Positions 1-6,925 of a stretch of 13,456 nucleotides of DNA are shown in pieces. Position 1 is the stretch's first letter; each line of letters begins with the position of its first letter. Made by a program: the position numbers and the translations under genes. Source of the DNA: Oxalobacteraceae bacterium UBA4003 (lineage in GTDB: Bacteria; Pseudomonadota; Gammaproteobacteria; Burkholderiales; Burkholderiaceae_D); assembly GCA_002384815.1 (NCBI GenBank), contig DGBN01000059.1:105051-118506 (forward strand). The letters are read 5' to 3'. The notes under the pieces were generated by a model. That model saw nothing but the letters and a program-made list of their open reading frames with translations. It had not been told where the DNA came from and searched no databases.

Positions 1-617
1 TGAAGGACGACGGCACCATGGCGCGCCTGCCGGATTTGATCGAATTTTCCCGGGAACACGAATTGAAGATAGGTACCATTGCCGATCTGATTCACTACCG
101 CAGCCAGCACGAAAGCATTGTCGATCGCGTGGATGAGCGCATGATGGAAACGGTGTACGGCACTTTCCAGGCCGTGTTGTATCGCGACAAACCTAGCGGT
201 GGCGCGCATCTGGCGCTGGTGCATGGCGATATTGCAGCTGATCAGGAAACGCTGGTACGCGTGCACCAACCGGTTTCCATACTCGATCTGCTGGAAACGC
301 GCGCCACCACGCATTCATGGAACATGGCTTCGGCAATCGCAGCGATCAAGCAGGCCGAGCGTGGTGTGATGGTGCTGCTCAATTGCGAAGAGTCGGCCGA
401 AGAATTGTTTTCGCAGTTTGCGGCGCTGACCCATCCGGACAGCCGTCCGCAGCAACGCGCGGCGCGGATGGATTTGCGTAACTACGGTATCGGTGCGCAA
501 ATTCTGAAGGACCTGTCAGTAGGCAAAATGAAACTGCTCGCCAATCCGCGCAAAATGCCGTCGATGACAGGTTTCAACCTGGAAGTAACCGGATATCGTG
601 CGACGCCGGAGAGTTGA
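1..617 (+). CDS. ribBX: RibBX-type 3,4-dihydroxy-2-butanone 4-phosphate synthase with degenerate GTP cyclohydrolase II-like tail (3' part only)
   Basis: Riboflavin synthesis: the RibB domain converts ribulose 5-phosphate into the four-carbon unit used by lumazine synthase. The gene enters from the left edge in the frame starting at base 3, so the ATG at 18 is internal; it belongs to the RibB motif DDGTMARLPDLIEF, near the end of the RibB domain. The remaining ~165 residues align with GTP cyclohydrolase II (RibA): VRVH, RNYGIGAQILKDL (from 477) and LLANPRKM are kept. The three zinc-binding cysteines of RibA (motif like SLRCDCGEQ) are replaced by ILDLLETRATTHSW, and the GRGIGL catalytic loop by CEESAEEL. 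The tail therefore should not have cyclohydrolase activity, matching the RibBX variant known in proteobacteria. It lies 98 bp before ribH on the same strand. Databases often label such proteins bifunctional RibBA, which the sequence does not support. A true ribA would have to be elsewhere. Confidence 0.9.
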   Translation, partial: KDDGTMARLPDLIEFSREHELKIGTIADLIHYRSQHESIVDRVDERMMETVYGTFQAVLYRDKPSGGAHLALVHGDIAADQETLVRVHQPVSILDLLETRATTHSWNMASAIAAIKQAERGVMVLLNCEESAEELFSQFAALTHPDSRPQQRAARMDLRNYGIGAQILKDLSVGKMKLLANPRKMPSMTGFNLEVTGYRATPES

Positions 618-715
618 TCGTTCGTTTAAATTTTTCGGGTTTAAGCAGGCAGCAGGCATGCACTGCCATTAAATAAGATCAATATAAAGCGCGCTTGGCG
701 CATGAAGGAAATACC

Positions 716-1207
716 ATGACAGTTGGAACCTATGAGATGAATTTGGCAGGAGAAGGTTTGCGCATCGGCATCGTGCAAGCGCGTTTCAACCAGGATGTAT
801 GCCACGGCCTGCTATCAGCCTGTCTGGCCGAGTTGAAGCATCTGGGCGTAGTCGATGAGGATATCCTGCATGTGACGGTTCCGGGTGCGCTGGAAATCCC
901 GCTGGCCTTGCGCAAAATGGCGGAAACCCTGCAATTCGATGCGCTGATCGCGATTGGTGCGGTGATCCGTGGCGAGACTTATCATTTTGAATTGGTGTCG
1001 AACGAATCTGGTGCCGGCATCACGCGCGTCGCTCTCGATTTTGGCCTGCCGATTGCCAATGCAGTATTGACCACCGACACCGATGAGCAGGCTGAAGTAC
1101 GCATGGCAGAGAAGGGCACCGATGCCGCACGCGTCGCGATTGAAATGGCAAACCTGACGATCGCGCTGGAAGATCTGGCGGATGCCGGTGACGAAGAAGA
1201 CGATTAA
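716..1207 (+). CDS. ribH: 6,7-dimethyl-8-ribityllumazine synthase
   Basis: Condenses the RibB product with 5-amino-6-ribitylaminouracil to give lumazine, the penultimate step of riboflavin synthesis; members form cytosolic pentamers or 60-mers. The protein has 163 residues, a normal length. Family motifs seen in order: IGIVQARFN, VPGALEIPLAL, GAVIRGETYHFE with the catalytic His, and NAVLTTDTDEQAEVR. The C-terminus is unusually acidic (DAGDEEDD). I chose ATG at 716 because AGGA lies six bases before it; the in-frame TTG at 695 has no such site. A TATAAA at 683-688 could be a weak internal promoter, but no matching -35 is visible, so co-transcription with ribBX is likelier. nusB follows after 84 bp on the same strand, a common ribH-nusB pairing. 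Confidence 0.95.
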   Translation: MTVGTYEMNLAGEGLRIGIVQARFNQDVCHGLLSACLAELKHLGVVDEDILHVTVPGALEIPLALRKMAETLQFDALIAIGAVIRGETYHFELVSNESGAGITRVALDFGLPIANAVLTTDTDEQAEVRMAEKGTDAARVAIEMANLTIALEDLADAGDEEDD

Positions 1208-1291
1208 TTATCGGCATTGCCGACCTGATCGCAGCCAGCGTTTTTTAACTTTTTATGCGCGCTTTGAAATGAAGTGCGCTGTTTGTGAGCC

Positions 1292-1762
1292 ATGACCCAA
1301 AAAACCGACCACGCCAATCCGAGCAAAAACCGTACGCCGCGTCATCGTGCGCGTGAATTTGCCCTGCAGGGCCTGTATCAATGGCTGCTGAATAATGAAG
1401 ATGTGCGCATGATAGAAAATCATATTCGTCAGGCCCACGGTTTCGACAAGGCCGATGCCGAGCATTTCGATTCGCTGCTGTACGGTACCGTCAAGCAGGT
1501 CAGCGAGTTGCGTGCCGGCCTGGCACCGCTGATCGATAGGGAAATTTCTGCGTTGTCGCCAGTCGAGCATGCCGCTTTGCTGATCGGCGCTTTTGAACTG
1601 AAAAACCATATCGAGATTCCGTACAAGGTTGTCATCAACGAAGCGGTTGAATTGACCAAATCCTTCGGCGGTATAGACGGTCACAAGTACGTCAATGGCG
1701 TGCTGGATAAATTTGCCGCAGGCGTGCGCGAGCCGGAAATCAATGCCGGCCGTAAGGGCTGA
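1292..1762 (+). CDS. nusB: Transcription antitermination protein NusB
   Basis: Small RNA-binding factor that, with NusE (ribosomal protein S10), binds boxA RNA and joins the antitermination complex on rRNA operons. The 156-residue protein has the family's arginine-rich N-terminal helix (RHRAREFALQGLYQWLL) and the C-terminal signature region VINEAVELTKSFGG followed by KYVNGVLDKFA. The start is fixed well: an in-frame TGA stands one codon before the ATG, at 1286. The Shine-Dalgarno match is poor. It sits 84 bp after ribH and is followed by a strong terminator-like hairpin at 1817-1869, so it is probably the last gene of the riboflavin transcript. Confidence 0.95.
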   Translation: MTQKTDHANPSKNRTPRHRAREFALQGLYQWLLNNEDVRMIENHIRQAHGFDKADAEHFDSLLYGTVKQVSELRAGLAPLIDREISALSPVEHAALLIGAFELKNHIEIPYKVVINEAVELTKSFGGIDGHKYVNGVLDKFAAGVREPEINAGRKG

Positions 1763-1816
1763 ATTGCCGATTTGCCGTATTCTTTCCTCTTGAAGGAATG
1801 AGTAGTCATTACATCG

Positions 1817-1869
1817 CCGCCATCTGATCCGCATCAGGCAAAACCTGATGCGGATCAGATGGCGGTTTT
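1817..1869 (+). terminator. Intrinsic terminator or attenuator between nusB and the aminotransferase gene
   Basis: A perfect 22-bp inverted repeat: left arm 1817-1838, right arm 1844-1865, loop CAAAA at 1839-1843, followed by TTTT at 1866-1869. There is no T tract on the other side, so it acts for + strand transcription. It ends the ribBX-ribH-nusB transcript. The Shine-Dalgarno of the next gene (GGGGA, 1874-1878) is only 9 nt downstream, leaving no room for a separate promoter after the hairpin. The stem is longer than usual and its T tract is short. Confidence 0.85.
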
Positions 1870-1884
1870 CAATGGGGAACTCTG

Positions 1885-3069
1885 TTGTCTTCGTATCTGA
1901 CCAAACTCGCCTCCCGGCTGGATAACATCGCGCCTTTTCATGTCATGGAGCTGGCCAAGATGGCGGCCGAACTGGAGCGGCAAGGACGTCACATCATCCA
2001 TATGGGCATAGGCGAGCCGGATTTTACCGCCGCACCATCGGTGCTGGCCGCCGCCACGCAAGCCATGGCAGACGGCAAGATGCAATACACGTCGGCTACC
2101 GGTTTGCCTGAATTGCGCGCCGCGATTGCCACACATTATCGTGACATTTATGGTGTTGACCTTGCCCCTGCACGCATCATCGTCACGGCCGGCGCCTCGG
2201 GTGCCTTGCTGCTGGCTTGTGCAGCACTGGTCGAAAAAGGTGCGGAAGTGCTGATGTCCGATCCTTCGTATCCGTGCAACCGGCATTTTGTTGCCGCCTT
2301 CGATGGCAGCTCGAAGATGATTACCAGTGGTCCCGAGCACAGGTTTCAGCTTTCAGCTGACATGGTGCGGCAAAACTGGGGCAAGCAAACGCGTGGTGTA
2401 CTGCTCGCTTCGCCATCGAATCCGACCGGCACTTCAATAGAGCAAGACGAGTTGCGCAACATTGTTGGCATCGTGCGCGACAAGCAGGGTTTTACGATTG
2501 TCGATGAGATTTATCACGGCTTGCGTTATGACGCGGCACCATTTTCCGCGTTGTCGCTGGGGGACGATGTGATCGTGATCAACAGTTTTTCCAAGTATTT
2601 CAATATGACAGGCTGGCGTCTTGGCTGGTTGGTGGTGCCGGAAAGCCTGGTGCAGCCTGTCGAGAAGCTGGCGCAAAATCTTTTTATCTGCGCCTCCAGT
2701 CTGGCACAACACGCCGGGCTGGCCTGTTTTGCGCCGGAAGCGATTGCTGTATACGAAGCGCGCAAAGCGGAATTCAAACGCCGCCGCGACTATATTGTGC
2801 CGGCACTGGAAGAGCTGGGTTTTAAAGTGCCGGTAATGCCAGACGGCGCATTTTATGTCTATGCCGATTGCAGCGCCTTGTCGGATGATGCTGATAAGCT
2901 GACGATTGCGATGCTGAATGAAGCTGGTGTGGTCATGGTGCCGGGACTGGATTTTGGTCCTTCTACTGCGCATCAGTATGTGCGCATATCGTATGCAACA
3001 TCGATGGAAAATTTACAGGAGGCGATCGCGCGACTGCGGATTTTCCTTGCGAACAGGCGCAGACAGTAA
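1885..3069 (+). CDS. PLP-dependent aminotransferase, aspartate aminotransferase superfamily (fold type I)
   Basis: Transfers an amino group between an amino acid and a 2-oxo acid using pyridoxal phosphate; the substrate cannot be read from the sequence. The 394-residue protein has the fold type I landmarks: GIGEPDF near residue 43, SNPTGT with N179, VDEIYHG with D207 and Y210, the Schiff-base lysine K237 in SFSKYFNMTGWRLGW, and the carboxylate-binding arginine R367 in YVRISYA. The start is TTG at 1885, preceded by GGGGA with six bases between; no in-frame ATG gives a full N-terminus. The first in-frame stop upstream lies inside the terminator stem at 1846. The gene begins just after a strong hairpin and ends at a bidirectional terminator, so its expression depends on readthrough or on a promoter overlapping the stem. 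Misnaming as a specific aspartate or tyrosine aminotransferase should be avoided. Confidence 0.92.
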   Translation: MSSYLTKLASRLDNIAPFHVMELAKMAAELERQGRHIIHMGIGEPDFTAAPSVLAAATQAMADGKMQYTSATGLPELRAAIATHYRDIYGVDLAPARIIVTAGASGALLLACAALVEKGAEVLMSDPSYPCNRHFVAAFDGSSKMITSGPEHRFQLSADMVRQNWGKQTRGVLLASPSNPTGTSIEQDELRNIVGIVRDKQGFTIVDEIYHGLRYDAAPFSALSLGDDVIVINSFSKYFNMTGWRLGWLVVPESLVQPVEKLAQNLFICASSLAQHAGLACFAPEAIAVYEARKAEFKRRRDYIVPALEELGFKVPVMPDGAFYVYADCSALSDDADKLTIAMLNEAGVVMVPGLDFGPSTAHQYVRISYATSMENLQEAIARLRIFLANRRRQ

Positions 3070-3121
3070 TGTGCATTGCTGCATGTATGTGCAGGACGGG
3101 TTGGCTTGATGGGGTGCGAAT

Positions 3122-3150
3122 AAAAAAAGGAGCCACGAGGCTCCTTTTTT
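3122..3150. terminator. Bidirectional intrinsic terminator
   Basis: GGAGCC (3129-3134) pairs with GGCTCC (3139-3144) around the loop ACGA. Seven A's precede and six T's follow, so the pairing can extend by A-T pairs and a U tract exists on both strands. It lies 52 bp after the aminotransferase stop and 17 bp beyond the stop of the converging transglycosylase gene, and serves both. Confidence 0.93.
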
Positions 3151-3167
3151 GTGATGCTGATTGCTTG

Positions 3168-4106
3168 TTACAGTGCGGTATATTGTTCGCCGTCAGAGCT
3201 CTTGTCGCGTGCGCTATCTTCCAAAGCCGTTTTTTCCGGTACGGCATTTGGAATCGGCTGAATGCGTGGAGCCGCACGACTTGCCATGGTGGCAAACACT
3301 GAAATGCGCTTGCCATTTGCAACTGCTTTCAGTCTGTCGTATTCGCCCAGAACCTTGGCGCCGTAACCGGCGTCAGTACTCATGGCAGCAGCGCCTACAT
3401 AGCGTTTCAAACCGCCTTCTACCGAGCCGTCGCGCGCCACGTATTCTTTCAGGATCAATGCACCGACCTTGATATTGGCGACTGGATTCAATGCGGCCTT
3501 GGTACCGCCCATGTCAGCAAATTTTTCATGGTGTACTTTTGACATGACTTGCATCAGGCCTTGTGCGCCAACCGGACTTTCGGCAAACGGATTGAAGCGC
3601 GATTCGATTGCCATCACCGCCAGAATCAGCAGTGGGTCGAGATTGACTTCCTTGCCGGTCAGATAGGCAGCCGAAACCAGCATATTGGTTGCATCGTTGG
3701 CAACGCGGTAGCGCTTGGAAATCCATTGCGTTACACGTTGTTGCTGCAAGTCGGTACCCATCATGGCATTGCTGTCGGTCACAGCGGTTTTCAATGCGAC
3801 TTCCGGCTCTGCTGCTTTTGCTGCCGTTTCTTTCATCAGATTTGCCATTTCAGGGATCTGTTCCGGAACGGTCGAGGCAAGGGCTTCGCTGAAGGGCGAC
3901 AAGGCCTGGATGCGGTCTGCAATTTCGGGCTTGAAGAACATCAGGGTCAAGGTAGCAATAGCGATCAAGCCTAGAGCCATCATTGCCTGACGTGCTGTTG
4001 CGACCATACGGTTGTTGGAATCGCGCATGGAGATCGATGTTGCGATCACCTGCTGAGCCGATTGATTGGCGACCTGTCGCATCGCCGTGGTAATTCGATT
4101 TAACAT
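3168..4106 (-). CDS. Membrane-anchored lytic transglycosylase, SLT domain
   Basis: Predicted murein lytic transglycosylase that cleaves the MurNAc-GlcNAc bond of peptidoglycan in the periplasm. Using the ATG at 4106 (AGGAG five bases before), the protein has 312 residues: a short cytoplasmic N-terminus, one membrane segment at about 40-58 (ALGLIAIATLTLMFF), an Ala-rich linker, then an SLT-type domain at about 135-260. The domain shows AIESRFNPFAESPVGAQGLM with the likely catalytic E168, and a later GGLKRYVGAA motif. No lipobox cysteine is seen. An in-frame ATG at 4163 would add 19 residues and has AGGG six bases before it; it sits in the loop of a leader hairpin, so I prefer 4106. The gene is alone on its strand and ends at the bidirectional terminator. 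Specific substrate or secretion-system role is not deducible. Confidence 0.88.
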   Translation of the reverse strand: MLNRITTAMRQVANQSAQQVIATSISMRDSNNRMVATARQAMMALGLIAIATLTLMFFKPEIADRIQALSPFSEALASTVPEQIPEMANLMKETAAKAAEPEVALKTAVTDSNAMMGTDLQQQRVTQWISKRYRVANDATNMLVSAAYLTGKEVNLDPLLILAVMAIESRFNPFAESPVGAQGLMQVMSKVHHEKFADMGGTKAALNPVANIKVGALILKEYVARDGSVEGGLKRYVGAAAMSTDAGYGAKVLGEYDRLKAVANGKRISVFATMASRAAPRIQPIPNAVPEKTALEDSARDKSSDGEQYTAL

Positions 4107-4133
4107 ACAAACTCCTGGATTGACGCGGCAAGT

Positions 4134-4171
4134 AAAAGGCTCCACTACAAGAAACGTATCCATGTAGAGCC
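4134..4171 (-). promoter_or_regulatory. Terminator-like hairpin in the transglycosylase leader (candidate attenuator)
   Basis: On the - strand GGCTC plus TACA (4171-4163) pairs with TGTA plus GAGCC (4149-4146 and 4142-4138), with a three-base bulge on the right arm and a 13-nt loop; it is followed by TTTT (4137-4134). It lies 28 bp before the preferred start codon and encloses the alternative ATG at 4163. Structure is seen; regulatory function is inferred. Confidence 0.4.
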
Positions 4172-4197
4172 CTGCACATGCCGTGAATCAGAGAAAT

Positions 4198-4229
4198 CGT
4201 TTGCTGCCGCGTGTCGCGTACGGCAAACG
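4198..4229 (-). promoter_or_regulatory. GC-rich hairpin near the 5' end of the predicted transglycosylase leader
   Basis: CGTTTGC (4198-4204) pairs with GCAAACG (4223-4229); inside it, CGCG (4208-4211) pairs with CGCG (4215-4218) around TGT. The two helices are joined by a G-C and a G-T pair and a small internal loop. With the -10 at 4243-4248, the transcript would begin near 4236, putting this stem almost at its 5' end, where such stems can protect mRNA. It could instead be a protein-binding site. Confidence 0.45.
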
Positions 4230-4242
4230 TCGGAGTTGATTA

Positions 4243-4270
4243 CTTATAGGGCGCGCATCGTGTGCAGCAA
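4243..4270 (-). promoter_or_regulatory. Candidate sigma-70 promoter of the transglycosylase gene
   Basis: On the - strand TTGCTG (4270-4265) and TATAAG (4248-4243, five of six matches to TATAAT) are separated by 16 bp. Transcription would start near 4236, giving a leader of about 130 nt containing two hairpins. The -35 match is weak. Confidence 0.4.
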
Positions 4271-4271
4271 G

Positions 4272-4436
4272 CCCGTGGCAAACAACTTTGTCGGGGAGAA
4301 GGCAAGACGCCTTGGAAAACACTCCTTAAAATGTCATATGGGACCCCGATCCCGTGAAATGAAGAGGGTTTCTTTTATGCCCGGTTTGGTGTTCAAATAC
4401 GGGCTACTCTTCAAGTTGTGCGGATTGTAGGAGTCC
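4272..4436. other. Intergenic segment without a recognised gene
   Basis: Part of the 478-bp spacer between the transglycosylase and ubiD starts. A 64-codon open frame at 4236-4430 has no Shine-Dalgarno, no recognisable motif and overlaps the transglycosylase promoter, so I do not call it. No tRNA or clear hairpin with T tract is seen here. Confidence 0.5.
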
Positions 4437-4440
4437 GTTT

Positions 4441-4560
4441 ATATCAAGTCAATACTATAAAAACTAGTTTCTATTACTTTTAAATCTTATTATTTTTATC
4501 GATTTAAATAAAACTCAATTAAATCAATAGCTTGAAAGTTTTGTTTAAATAATCGAATCC
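4441..4560. promoter_or_regulatory. A+T-rich upstream region of ubiD with an inverted repeat
   Basis: By direct count 97 of these 120 bases are A or T (81%), in clear contrast with the flanking genes. It holds an 8-bp perfect inverted repeat, TTTAAATC (4479-4486) and GATTTAAA (4501-4508), with a 14-bp spacer, and several TATAAA/TTTAAAT stretches that could serve as -10 or UP elements. I cannot choose one promoter with confidence. Such tracts often bind nucleoid proteins of the H-NS/MvaT type, which is an inference here. Confidence 0.5.
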
Positions 4561-4584
4561 ACTGCGCAAAGCGACGAAATACAT

Positions 4585-6069
4585 ATGAAATATTCTGATC
4601 TGCGTGACTTTATTTCCAAATTGCAACAAATGGGCGAACTTAAGCGTATAAACGTGCCGGTTTCACCGTATTTGGAGATGACGGAGATTTGCGACCGTAC
4701 TCTGCGCGCTCAAGGCCCGGCGCTGCTATTCGAGCGGCCGAGTGGTCATGAAATTCCCGTGCTCGGTAATCTTTTCGGTACGCCGCAGCGGGTTGCGCTG
4801 GGTATGGGGGCAACTGACGTCAGTGAATTGCGCAAGATCGGGCATGTGCTGGCGATGCTGAAAGAGCCGGAGCCGCCCAAGGGGTTCAAGGACATGCTGG
4901 ACCTTGGCTCGTTGGTGAAGTCTCTGTGGGATATGGCGCCGAAGGAACGCAGCAGCGCGCCATGCCAGGAAATCGTATGGGAAGGTAATGATGTCGATCT
5001 GGCGCGCCTGCCTATCCAGCATTGCTGGCCTGGCGATATCGCACCGCTTATTACCTGGGGTTTGGTAATCACCAAAGGTCCGCACAAGAAGCGCCAGAAT
5101 CTGGGTATATATAGACAGCAGGTGATAGGCCGCAATAAAGTCATCATGCGCTGGCTGGCGCAACGCGGTGGTGCGCTGGATTTCCGCGAACACAGTATTG
5201 TTAATCGTGGTCAGCCATATCCGATCGCGGTCGCGCTTGGCGCCGATCCCGCTACTATATTAGGTGCAGTGACGCCGGTACCCGATAGTTTGTCCGAATA
5301 CCAGTTCGCCGGCTTGTTGCGCGGCAGCCGGACTGAACTGGTCAAGGCGATCGGTAGTGAGTTGCGGGTGCCGGCTTCAGCCGAGATTGTGCTGGAAGGA
5401 CATATCTATCCGGACGCATCGCATCCGTCCGGCTACGAGCATGCACTCGAAGGCCCGTATGGCGACCATACCGGCTATTACAACGAACAGGATTATTTCC
5501 CGGTCTTTACGATAGACCGCATCACGATGCGGCGCGATCCTATTTATCACTCTACGTATACAGGCAAGCCGCCGGATGAACCGGCCGTGCTGGGTGTGGC
5601 ACTGAATGAAGTTTTCATTCCGTTGCTGCAAAAACAATTCTCGGAAATCCTGGATTTCTATCTGCCGCCGGAAGGGTGCAGCTACCGGATGGCAGTTCTG
5701 CAGATCAAGAAAGCCTACCCGGGTCATGCCAAGCGGGTCATGTTTGGCGTCTGGAGCTTTTTGCGTCAGTTTATGTATACCAAGTTCATCATTGTGGTGG
5801 ATGAGGACGTGAATATTCGTGACTGGAAAGAGGTGATCTGGGCAATTACGACACGTGTGGATCCGACCCGCGATACAACTTTGGTCGACAATACGCCTAT
5901 CGATTACCTGGATTTTGCATCGCCGGTCAGCGGACTTGGCAGCAAAATGGGCATAGATGCCACCAATAAATGGCCGGGCGAAACCAGTCGCGAATGGGGC
6001 ACGACCATCGCCATGACGCCGGAAGTAAAAAAACGCGTCGATCAGATTTGGCAGGAACTGGGGATTTGA
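4585..6069 (+). CDS. ubiD: 4-hydroxy-3-polyprenylbenzoate decarboxylase (UbiD family)
   Basis: Non-oxidative decarboxylase of ubiquinone synthesis, removing the ring carboxylate of 3-polyprenyl-4-hydroxybenzoate with prenylated FMN made by UbiX. The 494-residue length is close to that of E. coli UbiD. Seen in order: N-terminal MKYSDLRDFISKLQQMGELK, PALLFERPSG near residue 45, GIYRQQVIGRNKVIMRW near 174-190, the Glu-containing motif EIVLEG (E267, E271), GPYGDHTGYY (290-299), and YTGKPPDEPAVLG. These fit UbiD itself rather than distant phenolic-acid decarboxylases. The ATG at 4585 gives the canonical N-terminus, but the Shine-Dalgarno is weak. It is monocistronic: a 478-bp spacer with an A+T-rich block precedes it and ffs follows 170 bp later. 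ubiX is not in the window. Confidence 0.95.
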   Translation: MKYSDLRDFISKLQQMGELKRINVPVSPYLEMTEICDRTLRAQGPALLFERPSGHEIPVLGNLFGTPQRVALGMGATDVSELRKIGHVLAMLKEPEPPKGFKDMLDLGSLVKSLWDMAPKERSSAPCQEIVWEGNDVDLARLPIQHCWPGDIAPLITWGLVITKGPHKKRQNLGIYRQQVIGRNKVIMRWLAQRGGALDFREHSIVNRGQPYPIAVALGADPATILGAVTPVPDSLSEYQFAGLLRGSRTELVKAIGSELRVPASAEIVLEGHIYPDASHPSGYEHALEGPYGDHTGYYNEQDYFPVFTIDRITMRRDPIYHSTYTGKPPDEPAVLGVALNEVFIPLLQKQFSEILDFYLPPEGCSYRMAVLQIKKAYPGHAKRVMFGVWSFLRQFMYTKFIIVVDEDVNIRDWKEVIWAITTRVDPTRDTTLVDNTPIDYLDFASPVSGLGSKMGIDATNKWPGETSREWGTTIAMTPEVKKRVDQIWQELGI

Positions 6070-6226
6070 ATAAGCGACCGGCGCAATTTTATTTGTCGGG
6101 TAGGTAAAGGCTTGCATTAAAAATCGCACTCTGTCCGGCTGCCATTTCATTACGCGTGTGTGTTGCCGGATGGATTTTCAGAGGAGAAAGCAGGCAATTC
6201 CTGCAGCGCATTTCCTTCTTTGCTGT
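6070..6226. other. Spacer between ubiD and ffs
   Basis: No gene is recognised. It contains a small perfect inverted repeat, GCAGG (6190-6194) and CCTGC (6200-6204), ending just upstream of where the ffs -35 should lie. No convincing intrinsic terminator for ubiD is seen. Confidence 0.5.
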
Positions 6227-6232
6227 TAGAAT
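6227..6232 (+). promoter_or_regulatory. -10 box of the ffs promoter
   Basis: TAGAAT matches TATAAT in five of six bases and lies seven bases before G6240, the predicted 5' end of the 4.5S RNA deduced independently from end pairing. The expected -35 position (about 6204-6209) is poor. Confidence 0.65.
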
Positions 6233-6239
6233 TCATGTC

Positions 6240-6335
6240 GGCGGGCCCCTGCGCATTGTGGCATGGCCAACCTGGTCAGGTCGGGAACGAAGCAGCCACA
6301 GCCATTTCCTGCAAGTGCCGTAGACAAGGCTCGCC
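6240..6335 (+). ncRNA. ffs: Signal recognition particle 4.5S RNA
   Basis: RNA component of the SRP, which binds Ffh and targets membrane proteins to the translocon. The conserved SRP core CAGGTCGGGAACGAAGCAG lies at 6277-6295: a GGAA tetraloop (6284-6287) closed by TCG/CGA and the internal loop region AGCAG that binds the Ffh M domain. The ends pair: GGCGGGCC (6240-6247) with GGCTCGCC (6328-6335), one G-U pair, giving a 96-nt hairpin-like RNA of the small bacterial type. The downstream CTCTTT may be the end of the primary transcript. Ends are from pairing and may be off by a few bases. Confidence 0.95.
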
Positions 6336-6421
6336 TCTTTACTGTCTATACCCCTCTATATAGAAGTCTTGCTTCTCCATGCATTTACTCAGGATCTGCC
6401 GTTTGAAATAATTGGCAGAAA

Positions 6422-6877
6422 TTAATCCGGCAGCAGCCTGTTTTTCATTTTACGCATGACTGCCGTCGCGCTGCTTATCTCGCTGCGGGATAGACCTTGC
6501 ATCATCTCTGCGCGCAATTCTTTCGATAGTTTCTCGATAATCTTCAGTTGTTCATTTGCCTTGGGCGTCAGTATTGCGTATTTGCATCGCTTGTCGCTGG
6601 CGAGGATCGTGCGCTGTATCCATTCTTTTTCTTCCAGAATATCCAGCAGGCGCACCAAGGTCGGACTTTCAATCCCCAGTTTGCGCGCGAGATCGCGTTG
6701 CATCAGGCCTTGCGGGTGCCTGTACAACTGTATCAATACCTGGCGGGTCGAAAGATTCAGCCCGAAGGGCTTGAGTCGCCTGTTCATCTGGTAACGCCAT
6801 GCGCGCGAAATATCGCCTATCGTTTGCCCGAGTTCAAGTTGATAATCGATTAAATTGTTTTGATGGTTCGCTGTCAT
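6422..6877 (-). CDS. MarR/SlyA-family winged-helix transcriptional regulator
   Basis: Dimeric DNA-binding regulator, probably a repressor of the adjacent RND efflux operon and of itself. With the ATG at 6877 it has 151 residues, the usual MarR length. The winged helix-turn-helix spans about residues 42-110: LNLSTRQVLIQLYRHPQG, then MQRDLARKLGIESPTLVRLL as recognition region, and a wing around ASDKRCKYAILT. Flanking helices would form the dimer interface. Longer starts at 6913 and 7015 exist; I prefer 6877 because a good promoter predicts transcription from about 6922, leaving a 45-nt leader, whereas the 6913 ATG would be only nine bases from the start point. No strong Shine-Dalgarno is visible for either. 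The divergent layout with the adaptor gene and the palindrome between them support local control; the inducing ligand is unknown. Confidence 0.9.
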   Translation of the reverse strand: MTANHQNNLIDYQLELGQTIGDISRAWRYQMNRRLKPFGLNLSTRQVLIQLYRHPQGLMQRDLARKLGIESPTLVRLLDILEEKEWIQRTILASDKRCKYAILTPKANEQLKIIEKLSKELRAEMMQGLSRSEISSATAVMRKMKNRLLPD

Positions 6878-6925
6878 TTCTGTCACGCCGCTGTGATGAG
6901 TGATATTGGGCATGTTAAGCTGCCA

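Noticed and set aside
618..715. FMN riboswitch before ribH
   Set aside because: The 98-bp gap is too short and lacks the conserved FMN-aptamer motifs; only a weak GGCAG/CTGCC stem is seen.
1211..1246. Possible terminator between ribH and nusB
   Set aside because: TCGGC/GCCGA is a short stem and the T run is 18 bases further on, so the two do not form a canonical terminator.
1253..1834. 193-codon open frame on - covering nusB and part of the terminator
   Set aside because: Antisense shadow of nusB with no recognisable domain; it begins inside the terminator hairpin.
4236..4430. 64-codon open frame on + in the ubiD upstream spacer
   Set aside because: No ribosome-binding site or motif, and it overlaps the likely transglycosylase promoter.
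5377..6150. 257-codon open frame on - opposite ubiD
   Set aside because: It lies antisense to a well-matched ubiD, has no family motif, and is explained by codon bias of the + gene.
6362..6376. AGAAG/CTTCT hairpin after ffs as terminator
   Set aside because: Only five weak pairs and no following T tract.
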